From JALYUA01 sp038203955 (lineage in GTDB: Bacteria > Acidobacteriota > Thermoanaerobaculia > UBA5066 > Gp7-AA6): a stretch of DNA of 64,000 nt. The notes beneath the pieces were generated by a model. It searched no databases. It was not told the origin of the DNA and saw only the letters and a list, made by a program, of their open reading frames with translations. The translations under genes and the position numbers were made by a program. Shown here one piece after another: positions 49,337 to 58,677 of the stretch. Position 1 is the stretch's first letter. Each line of letters opens with the position of its first letter. The DNA is taken from the NCBI GenBank assembly GCA_038203955.1, contig JBBRDK010000006.1:7416-71415 (forward strand). Reading direction: 5' to 3'.

Positions 49337-52300
49337 AGCCCGCACCCTTCGAGGACGTGTACGAGCTTTCGCCGATGCAGCAGGGCCTCCTCTTTCACAC
49401 ACTCTACGATCCAGCGGCCGACCCCTATTTCAAGCAGTCCGTTCTCACCCTGCGCGGGGATCTTGACGGCGAACGCTTCGCCCAGGCATGGCAACGGGTC
49501 GCCGCACGTCACGTGATCCTGAGAACCTCCTTCCACTGGGAGGGCCTGGAGAAACCGGTCCAGGTCGTCCATCCCAATGCGCAGGTGCCCGTCGAGTCGC
49601 TGGACTGCCGCGGCCTGTCTCTCGACGCGCAGCAGCACCGCCTCGAAGTCTTTCTTCTGGAAGACCGGAAGAAAGGCTTCGATCTGGCCTCTCAGCCGCT
49701 TCTCAGGGTGACCCTGCTCCGAACGGCCGAGGACCTCCACGAGTGCGTTCTGAGCTTTCAGCACCTCGTGCTCGACCGCTGGTCGCGCTCGCTCGTTCTG
49801 AGGGAGGTTTTCGCCGAGTACGCGGCCGGCAGCCGCGGCGAGGACGCCGGACTTTCGCCGGCGGTCTCTTATGGCGAATACATCGCGTGGATTCAGGGGA
49901 CAGATCGGAGCGGGGCGGAAGCTTTCTGGCGCAGCGCGCTCGCAGGATTCACGAGGCCGACATCGGTCCGTTTGGACGGAAGGTCCGACCCCCCGAGCGC
50001 GCAGGGGTTCGAGGAGGCGTCCATTCGCCTCTCCCCACAGGTGAGCGCCACGCTCCAGTCGTTTGCCCGGCGTCATCGACTGACGCTGAACACCCTCATT
50101 CAGGGAGCCTGGGCGGTCCTGGCGAGCCGCTACAGTGGTGAGGAAGACGTGCTCTTCGGCGCGACCGTGTCGGGTCGTCCCGCGTCACTCCCCGAAGTCG
50201 AATCCATGGTCGGGCTCTTCATCAATACCCTCCCGGTGCGGGTCCGCGTCCCGCAGAGTGGAAAACTCATCGACTGGCTGCGGAGACTTCAGGAAGAGTT
50301 CCTGGAGCTGAGGCAGTACGAGCACAGCTCGCTCGTGGACATCCAGGGCTGGAGCGAGGTGCCCCGCGGCACACCCCTCTTCGAGAGCCTGGTGGTATTC
50401 GAGAACGTCGGTGGCGATTTCGATTCCCTTTCGGGCGACGGCCCTCTGAAGGTTCTGCGCTTTCGCTCGCCCGGCGGCTGGACGAACTACCCACTGACCC
50501 TCCTGGCGCTTCCAGGGGAGCGGCTGTTTTTGCGGATCCTCTTTGATCGCTCGGTCTTCGACGCCCCCTCTATCCTGCGGATGCTCGGACACCTCGCGAC
50601 GCTGCTCGAAGGCATGGCGGCGGACCCCGATCAGCCTCTGTCGCGTTTGCCACTGCTGACGCAGCTCGAGCGTCGTCATCTCCTTTTCGACTGGAATCAG
50701 ACGGCGCGAGCGTTCCCGCACGAGAAGACGGTGCATGGGTTGTTCGAGGAGCAGGCGCAGGAATCGCCCGATGCGCAAGCGGTCGTCTTTGATCAACAGC
50801 GGCTGAGCTATAGAGAGTTGAACGAGCGTGCGAACCGATTGGCCCGGTTTCTCAGGAGGCAGGGGGTGGGGCCGGAAGTGCTGGTCGGTTTGTGCGTGGA
50901 GCGGTCGGTGGAAATGGTGGTCGGGATCCTGGGGATCTTGAAGGCGGGTGGCGCGTACGTCCCCCTGGATCCTCACTATCCGAGGGAACGCGTGGCGTTC
51001 ATGCTGGAGGACTCCGGGGTTTCGGTGCTGCTGACGCAACGAAGCCTGGCGGATGCGCATGCGGACGGGCCTTTTAAGCGGGTGAACCTGGACACGGAAA
51101 GGGTGCCGATCGAAAAGGAGAGCGGTGAGAACCTGGAGAGCGGCGCGCGCCCGGAAAACCTGGTCTACGTGATCTACACCTCGGGATCCACGGGACTGCC
51201 CAAGGGAGTCGCCATCGAACACCGCAGCACGGTTGCGTTGCTGACGTGGGCCCGGGAGTTCTTCCATCGCGGAGAGCTCAAGGGTGTCCTCGCATCGACG
51301 TCGGTCTGCTTCGATCTGTCTGTATTCGAGTTGTTCGCCCCCCTGGTTTCCGGAGGAAGCGTGATCCTCTCCCGGAACGTACTGGAGCTTCCGGAGCTTG
51401 CCGCGCGGTCGGAAGTGACGCTTGTCAACACGGTCCCTTCGGCGATGGCCGAGTTGTTGAGGATCGGCGGTCTGCCCGAATCTGTGGCGACGGTCAATCT
51501 CGCGGGAGAGCCGCTGGCGACGGCTCTCGTGGACCAGATCGCAGGGGGGGCGCGAGCGAGGCGAGTCTTCGATTTGTACGGGCCGACGGAGGACACGACC
51601 TATTCCACTTGTGCTCTTCGAGAAATTGGGGGCGCGGCGACGATAGGGCGACCGATCTCGAACAAGCGCGCGTACATCCTGGACAGTCAGAACGAGCCGG
51701 TGCCCGTGGGCGTCGAGGGAGACCTCAACGTGGCCGGAGCGGGAGTGGCGCGAGGTTACCTGAATCGACCCGAGCTGACGCGGGAGAGGTTCCTGCCGGA
51801 CCCGTTTCACCCGGGGGAAAGGATGTACAGGACGGGGGACCGCGCTCGATTCCTGCCGGACGGGAACCTCCAGTTCGCAGGACGCCTCGACCAGCAGATC
51901 AAGATCCGAGGCTACCGCATTGAAATCGGCGAGATCGAAACAGTGCTGTCGGCGCATCCCGACGTGCGGGAATGCGCGGTGGCCGCCCGGCGAGATCCAA
52001 CGAGTGGGGATCGCCTGGTTGCCTACGTCGTATGGGGCGCAGGACAACCGGCCCGCAATGACCTCCGTCTCTTTTTGAAGAGGTCTCTTCCCGATTACAT
52101 GATCCCTTCGGACTTTCTTTTCCTCGACTCCCTTCCCCTGACCCCCAACGGGAAGCTCGACCGAAAGGCGTTGCCGGCCCCGGAGCAAAAGCGGCCCGTG
52201 CCCGAAGACTCTTTCGTGGCGCCGCGCACTTCCGTCGAGGACGTCGTCGCCGGAATCTGGGCTGAGGTTCTCGGGTTGCAGCCGGTCGGCGTCGAGGATG

Positions 52301-52536
52301 ACTTCTTCGTCCTGGGAGGGCATTCGCTGCTTGGGACGCAGATCATCTCTCGCGTCCGAGAGGCTTGTCGCGTCGAGCTGCCGTTGCGCGCTCTCTTCGA
52401 GAGTCGGACCGTGGCGGGCCTCGCTCGCGAAATCGAAAATATAAGATCGAGAAACGCGGTGGACTCGACCGTGCGACTCGTCCCGGTGTCGCGGGAGGGA
52501 CGGCGTATGAAGCGATCCGACCTCCCGATAGATTGA
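49333..52536 (+). CDS. NRPS module C-A-PCP, alanine code
   Basis: A 1,067-residue single module. The condensation domain (about 1-440) begins FEDVYELSPMQQGLLFHTLY, the type that normally follows an inter-module tail. Its active-site motif is QHLVLDR rather than HHxxxDG: the catalytic second His and the Asp are kept, the first His and the Gly are not. The A domain (about 470-960) has YVIYTSGSTGLPKGVAIE and YRTGDRARFLPDGNLQFAGR; the code read by eye is D-L-F-N-N-A-L-T-Y, close to known alanine codes. The PCP serine is S998 in LGGHSLL. There is no TE; the C-terminus ends VPVSREGRRMKRSDLPID, like the C-terminal tail of the PKS-NRPS protein (MSRDAHRVRRASL), which suggests it docks to another NRPS protein. 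Codon use within its A domain favours G-ending codons, unlike the C domain. Confidence 0.93.
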   Translation: MKPAPFEDVYELSPMQQGLLFHTLYDPAADPYFKQSVLTLRGDLDGERFAQAWQRVAARHVILRTSFHWEGLEKPVQVVHPNAQVPVESLDCRGLSLDAQQHRLEVFLLEDRKKGFDLASQPLLRVTLLRTAEDLHECVLSFQHLVLDRWSRSLVLREVFAEYAAGSRGEDAGLSPAVSYGEYIAWIQGTDRSGAEAFWRSALAGFTRPTSVRLDGRSDPPSAQGFEEASIRLSPQVSATLQSFARRHRLTLNTLIQGAWAVLASRYSGEEDVLFGATVSGRPASLPEVESMVGLFINTLPVRVRVPQSGKLIDWLRRLQEEFLELRQYEHSSLVDIQGWSEVPRGTPLFESLVVFENVGGDFDSLSGDGPLKVLRFRSPGGWTNYPLTLLALPGERLFLRILFDRSVFDAPSILRMLGHLATLLEGMAADPDQPLSRLPLLTQLERRHLLFDWNQTARAFPHEKTVHGLFEEQAQESPDAQAVVFDQQRLSYRELNERANRLARFLRRQGVGPEVLVGLCVERSVEMVVGILGILKAGGAYVPLDPHYPRERVAFMLEDSGVSVLLTQRSLADAHADGPFKRVNLDTERVPIEKESGENLESGARPENLVYVIYTSGSTGLPKGVAIEHRSTVALLTWAREFFHRGELKGVLASTSVCFDLSVFELFAPLVSGGSVILSRNVLELPELAARSEVTLVNTVPSAMAELLRIGGLPESVATVNLAGEPLATALVDQIAGGARARRVFDLYGPTEDTTYSTCALREIGGAATIGRPISNKRAYILDSQNEPVPVGVEGDLNVAGAGVARGYLNRPELTRERFLPDPFHPGERMYRTGDRARFLPDGNLQFAGRLDQQIKIRGYRIEIGEIETVLSAHPDVRECAVAARRDPTSGDRLVAYVVWGAGQPARNDLRLFLKRSLPDYMIPSDFLFLDSLPLTPNGKLDRKALPAPEQKRPVPEDSFVAPRTSVEDVVAGIWAEVLGLQPVGVEDDFFVLGGHSLLGTQIISRVREACRVELPLRALFESRTVAGLAREIENIRSRNAVDSTVRLVPVSREGRRMKRSDLPID

Positions 52537-52625
52537 CCATGGGCACACTGGCCTCGGACGAGTTTCCGATCGACGCCGCGTCCTGCGGCCAGGCCGGCAA
52601 AGCCGGCTTCGCCCTCGCCGAAATC

Positions 52626-53520
52626 GTGAGCGCTCGGGACGACGGGCCGGCGCGTCGGTCGCCCTCTTTCTGGCGGCCGCGGCGGCCGCGCGCGCGCACG
52701 ACACCTGGATCCGTCCGGCCCGCGCCGCCGTCCCCGCGGGATCGCTTCTCTCGCTCGAGGCGACGAGCGGGATGGGCTTTCCGGCGGTCGGGTTCGCGAT
52801 CGCTCCCGAGAGACTGTCCGCCGCCCGCGTCCGGCTGGCGGGAACCGTTCGCGAGGTCGCGGGCGTGTCCGCCGGAAAGCGATCGCTACGCCTCTCCACG
52901 CTGGCCGGCGGCCAGGGGATCGCGTGCGTGTGGCTGGAGACGAAGCCGAAGTCGCTGGATCTCAAACCCGCTCAGGTCCGTGAGTACCTCGAGGAGATCG
53001 GGGCGGACGAAAGCATCGGGAAAAGCTGGAGCGCGACACCCAACGCGCGCTGGCGCGAGGTGTACTCCAAGCACGCCAAGACGTTCGTCGCGGTCGGCGC
53101 CGCCGGAGACGACCGGTCCTGGGGGACGCCCGTCGGAATGCGTCTCGAGATCGTCCCGCTGTCGGACCCGACGCGCATGCGCGCGGGCGATCGCGTGGCG
53201 GTGCGCCTCCTTCGCGACGGACGTCCCGCCGCCGACTTTCCGCTCGGGGTCGTGCAGGCAGGCGAAAAGACCGGCATCCTCCGGAAGACGGACGCCGAAG
53301 GCCGGATCGTCTTCACGCGGCCCGCCCGGGATGGATCCTCATCCGCGCCACCGAGCTGCGCCGCTCGCCGTCGCCCGAGCGGGACTGGGACAGCGACTTC
53401 TCGACGCTCACGCTTCACGTCCGACAGAGACGCGAGAGGCGACTGAAGCGTCCCAGTCCGCCGGCAGCGGCCGGTGGAAACCCGCGAGGTTTTGCCGTCA
53501 GCGCTGAGCGGGCGGCGTGA
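52626..53520 (+). pseudogene. DUF4198-type exported protein, broken by frameshifts
   Basis: Three frames together give one recognisable DUF4198 protein. A signal region reads ALFLAAAAAARA followed by HDTWIRPARAAVPAG, then ATSGMGFPAVGFAIAPER through MRAGDRVAVRLLRDGRP and GVVQAGEKTG. The terminal GWILIRATELRRSP and DWDSDFSTLTLHV lie in another frame. The second switch is at CCCGGG (53325-53330), where one added base rejoins the frames. At the 5' end no start codon lies in the main frame; GTG at 52626 or ATG at 52539 would need a one-base shift. Homologues are periplasmic proteins often linked to metal or TonB systems. Either a pseudogene or affected by base-deletion errors. Confidence 0.65.
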
Positions 53521-53824
53521 CGACGGGCGTGCGGTCCCGGTCGGGTGTCGTGTTTCCGGGAGTCGACCGGAAGCCCGGGCTAGTTCCGCCCGACGGAGTC
53601 GTCGTGTACCGCCCGCCCGTTCCCGCATCGCTGGTGCCGCCCGTGCCGGCGGGTCCCGCGGTGCCCGTCCCTCCCGTCGTTCCCGTGGTGCCCGACGTCG
53701 TTCCGGGGCCGCCCGATGTCGTGGACGACGAGCAGGCCGTCTGGCCGATGAGAAGGGCCGCGGCGATAACAAGCACACCGGACGCGAGAAGCGTGAGGAG
53801 TCGGGCTTTCGAGCGTGAGTTCAT
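53498..53824 (-). CDS. Small low-complexity lipoprotein-like protein
   Basis: A 108-residue protein with an N-terminal hydrophobic segment (LLTLLASGVLVIAAALLIG) and a cysteine right after it (QTACSSSTTSG), which resembles a lipobox although the residue at -3 is not the usual Leu. The mature part is almost entirely Gly, Thr, Pro and Ser (TTGTTGGTGTAGPAGTGG). The start at 53824 is supported by GGAGG nine bases upstream. It is convergent with the broken DUF4198 gene, with which its end overlaps. Function unknown; possibly a cell-envelope spacer protein. Confidence 0.6.
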   Translation of the reverse strand: MNSRSKARLLTLLASGVLVIAAALLIGQTACSSSTTSGGPGTTSGTTGTTGGTGTAGPAGTGGTSDAGTGGRYTTTPSGGTSPGFRSTPGNTTPDRDRTPVVTPPAQR

Positions 53825-53914
53825 TTTCGACCTCCATCCGCGGGATTGCAAGGGATGTTCCGACGAGGCGAGGAGGGGGTTACGGCGCGGAATCGTCGGA
53901 GCTCGCCGCCTCCC

Positions 53915-55222
53915 TCAGGCGCCCGGCAGGGCCTGGAGAAACTCGCTCTCCCGGCGCCAGACCGTCTCCTCCCGCCGGGGACCGGTCGAGAGAAACACGG
54001 CGGGCGCTCCGATCCGCTCCTCGAGGTAGCGCACGTAGCGGTGCGCGGCCGGCGGAAGATCCTCGGTGCGCGTCGCCGCCGTCGTCTTCGTCCGCCATCC
54101 CGGGACCGTCTCGTACACGGGCTCGACGCGCTCGAGGTCTTCGACGAGAGGTGGAACGTCCTGGAGCTCGCGGCCGTCGAGGCGGTAGCCGACGCACACC
54201 GGGATCTCGGCGAGGTCGTCGAGCACGTCGAGCTTCGTGATGGCGACGGCGGCGGCTCCCGAGAGCTCGACCGCCGTGCGGGCAACGACCGCGTCGAACC
54301 AGCCGGTGCGGCGGGGCCGGCCGGTGGACGTCCCGTACTCGTTCCCGCGCGCGCGCAGGAACTCGCCGGTCGCGTCGTTCAATTCCGTCGGGAAGGGGCC
54401 GGCGCCCACGCGCGTCGTGTACGCCTTCAGCACCACGAGCGAACCGTCCAGGGAACGCGGAGAGATGTGGAGCCCGGCCGCGACTCCCGCCGACGTGCAG
54501 GTCGACGACGTGACGAACGGATAGGTTCCCGCGGAGAGATCCAGCATCGCGCCGTGCGCTCCCTCGGCGAGAAGCGTCCCTCCGCCGCGGAGATGGTCTC
54601 GAAGGTACCGGCCCGTGTCCCGGACGTGGGGCTTCAAGGCCTCGGCCGAACGGCCCAGGGCGTCGAGCACCGCGGAAGTCTCGGGGATGTCGGCGCAGCC
54701 GAGCGCCCGCAGAAGGGCACCCGTCTCGGCCGCGAGCGCTTCCACCCGCGCGCGCAGGATCGCGGGACGGTAGAGCTCGGCGACGCGGACGCCCTTTCTC
54801 GCTGCGGCCGACTCGTAAGAGGGACCGATGCCCCGGAGCGTCGTCCCGATCTTGCCGTCTCCCGCGGCCGACTCGCGCGCGGCGTCGAGAAGGCGGTGCC
54901 AGGGCAGGATCACCTGGGCGCGATCGGACAGGAGGAGGTTGTCGCCGACTTCGATGCCCTGTTCGCGGACGCCGGCGATCTCCATCAGGAGGGCGTCGGG
55001 GTCGACCACGACCCCCGGACCGATGACGCCAATCCTGCCGCGGACCGCGCCGGCGGGGAGCAGATGCAGCGCGAAATGGCGGTCGCCGAACTTGACCGTG
55101 TGTCCCGCGTTGTGGCCGCCGTGGTAGCGGGCGACGACGTCGAAGCGGTCGGAAAGAAGGTCGATGATCTTCCCCTTGCCCTCGTCCCCCCACTGTCCGC
55201 CCAGGATGGCGACGACCTTCAC
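53915..55222 (-). CDS. purA: Adenylosuccinate synthetase
   Basis: A 435-residue GTP-dependent enzyme that joins IMP and aspartate in AMP synthesis. Seen: the GTP-binding GGQWGDEGKGK with catalytic Asp at the N-terminus, RYHGGHNAGHT, GTTLRGIGPSYE, and the later segments TSSTCTSAGVAAG, GAGPFPTEL and TKLDVLDDL. GTG at 55222 is chosen because a strong GGAGGGAGGG lies six bases before it and the product then begins KVVAILGGQW as in the family; ATG at 55264 would add 14 residues. It is divergent from hutH, and the 165-bp gap holds both promoters. Confidence 0.96.
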   Translation of the reverse strand: MKVVAILGGQWGDEGKGKIIDLLSDRFDVVARYHGGHNAGHTVKFGDRHFALHLLPAGAVRGRIGVIGPGVVVDPDALLMEIAGVREQGIEVGDNLLLSDRAQVILPWHRLLDAARESAAGDGKIGTTLRGIGPSYESAAARKGVRVAELYRPAILRARVEALAAETGALLRALGCADIPETSAVLDALGRSAEALKPHVRDTGRYLRDHLRGGGTLLAEGAHGAMLDLSAGTYPFVTSSTCTSAGVAAGLHISPRSLDGSLVVLKAYTTRVGAGPFPTELNDATGEFLRARGNEYGTSTGRPRRTGWFDAVVARTAVELSGAAAVAITKLDVLDDLAEIPVCVGYRLDGRELQDVPPLVEDLERVEPVYETVPGWRTKTTAATRTEDLPPAAHRYVRYLEERIGAPAVFLSTGPRREETVWRRESEFLQALPGA

Positions 55223-55387
55223 CGCGGGCCCTCCCTCCGCGCGCAACGTGCGCAACGAACGCATGTGGAAAAGCGAGGCAGAGTACCACCGGGGGATTGC
55301 GTCCGGGTAGGCGGGTCGGGCCGGGAGCCCCTCCGCCGGAATCAAAACTCGAGAGGGCAAGGAGAAAGCTCCTACAATCGCCGCTCG

Positions 55388-56905
55388 ATGAAAACGCTGT
55401 CCCTTTCCGGATCCCGCCTGAGGCTGCCGGACCTCCGGGACATCGCGGAGCGGCGCGTGCGCCTCGTCCTGGCGCCCGGCGCGCGAAAGGCGATCGCCGC
55501 GTCGCGCCGCGTCGTCGACCTCGCGGTGGCTCGGAACGAGCGGGTGTACGGGCTCACGACGGGCTTCGGGAGTTTCGCCAGCGTCACGGTGGCCAGCGAC
55601 CAGCTCGAGAAGCTCCAGAGGAACCTGGTGCGCAGTCACAGCGCGGGAGTGGGCGAGGCGCTTCCCGATGCGGCGGTGCGAGCGATGATCGCGCTCCGCG
55701 TGAACGCGCTGGCGAAAGGGCATTCGGGGATACGCGCCTCGACCGTCGACGCGCTCCTCGGCATGCTGGCCGCCGACGTCCTTCCCGTCGTGCCCGCGCG
55801 CGGATCCGTCGGCGCTTCGGGAGACCTCGCGCCGCTCGCGCACCTCGCCCTCGGGCTCATGGGCGAAGGTCGCGTCCGCGTGGCCGGCCGTGAGCTGTCC
55901 GCCCGTCGGGCCCTCGCCGCCGCAGGGCTCGAACCCGTGACGCTCGGCGCCAAAGAAGGCCTGGCATTGATCAACGGCGTTCAGATGTCGGTCGCGGTCG
56001 GAGGACTGGCGCTCGAGCGCGCCGCGAGGCTGGCGCAGATCGCCGACATCGCCGGCGCCGCCTCTCTCGACGCGGCCCGGGGATCCGACGCCGCCTTCGA
56101 TCCCCGGGTGATCGCGGCGCGTCCTCACCCCGGCGCGATCGCGTCCGCGCGGAACCTGCGGACTCTCCTGGCGGGCAGCGCCATCCGCGAGTCCCACCGC
56201 GGTTGCGGGCGGGTGCAGGACAACTACTCGCTGCGCTGCATACCGCAGGTACACGGTGCCGCCCGCGACGCCTTCGCCCACGCGCGCGAGGCGATCGAGC
56301 GGGAGATGAACAGCGCGACCGACAACCCGCTCGTCTTCCCGGCCGGAGGCGAGATCATCTCCGGCGGGAACTTTCACGGCGCGCCCGTCGGCCTGGTCCT
56401 GGACTACGCGGCGATCGCGGCGACGGACCTCGCCTCAATCTCCGAGCGGCGCATCGAGAAGCTCTTGAACCCGGGGCTCTCGGACCTTCCCGCGTTTCTG
56501 GTCGCGGAAGGCGGCCTGAACTCCGGCCTCATGATGGCCCAGGTGACGGCCGCCGCGCTGGTGTCGGAGTCGAAGTCGCTGTCACACCCCGCCTCGGTCG
56601 ACTCGATTCCGACGTCCGCGGACAAGGAGGATCACGTCTCGATGTCTCCGATCGCGGCCCGCAAGCTCGCGGCGATCGTGGACAACCTGGAGCGGGTCCT
56701 CGGCATCGAGGTCCTGACCGCGTTCCAGGCGATGGAATTCCTCCGACCGCTGCGCTCGTCCCGGCCGCTCGAGACGCTCCGAACCGCGTTCCGACGGGTC
56801 GTCCGGCCGTGGAACGAGGACCGCGTTCTCGCCCCGGACCTCGAGGCGGCACGCCAATTCCTGTCGAGCGACGCGATGACGCGGCTGGTGGGAACGCTGA
56901 AGTAG
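55388..56905 (+). CDS. hutH: Histidine ammonia-lyase
   Basis: A 505-residue enzyme that deaminates histidine to urocanate. The MIO prosthetic group forms from A143-S144-G145 in GSVGASGDLAPL, the same numbering region as the Pseudomonas enzyme. Other family blocks are YGLTTGFGSFA, QDNYSLRCIPQVHGA and SADKEDHVSMSP. ATG at 55388 gives the normal length; the long frame upstream is the antisense of purA. A repeat block separates it from hutU, the next enzyme of the pathway. No other hut gene is in the window. Confidence 0.96.
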   Translation: MKTLSLSGSRLRLPDLRDIAERRVRLVLAPGARKAIAASRRVVDLAVARNERVYGLTTGFGSFASVTVASDQLEKLQRNLVRSHSAGVGEALPDAAVRAMIALRVNALAKGHSGIRASTVDALLGMLAADVLPVVPARGSVGASGDLAPLAHLALGLMGEGRVRVAGRELSARRALAAAGLEPVTLGAKEGLALINGVQMSVAVGGLALERAARLAQIADIAGAASLDAARGSDAAFDPRVIAARPHPGAIASARNLRTLLAGSAIRESHRGCGRVQDNYSLRCIPQVHGAARDAFAHAREAIEREMNSATDNPLVFPAGGEIISGGNFHGAPVGLVLDYAAIAATDLASISERRIEKLLNPGLSDLPAFLVAEGGLNSGLMMAQVTAAALVSESKSLSHPASVDSIPTSADKEDHVSMSPIAARKLAAIVDNLERVLGIEVLTAFQAMEFLRPLRSSRPLETLRTAFRRVVRPWNEDRVLAPDLEAARQFLSSDAMTRLVGTLK

Positions 56906-56987
56906 CAGTCATCAGTATTCAGTCGTCAGTTCTGAGTCGGGGTTGACCTTTTGCGACTGACAACTGAAAACTGAGAACTGATAACCG
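56906..56987. repeat. CAGTT-type intergenic repeat, copy 3, between hutH and hutU
   Basis: The left arm TCATCAGTATTCAGTCGTCAGT and right arm units GACTGACAACTGAAAACTG are imperfect reverse complements around a short centre. Same architecture as the blocks at 5154 and 9388. As at 9388 it lies between two genes of one pathway in the same direction, just after a stop codon. Confidence 0.75.
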
Positions 56988-57001
56988 TTACTATTTCCCC
57001 C

Positions 57002-58663
<1,662 letters not shown>

Positions 58664-58677
58664 ACCGCGCGGCGGCC

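Noticed and set aside
48597..52600. NRPS last module as an island bounded by tRNA-derived direct repeats
   Set aside because: No copy of the tRNA 3' end was found downstream to 64000 or upstream in the window, and no integrase is present.
53915..56377. An 820-codon minus frame that would extend purA far upstream
   Set aside because: Only the part from 55222 down matches PurA; the rest is antisense to hutH, and a strong ribosome site precedes GTG 55222.
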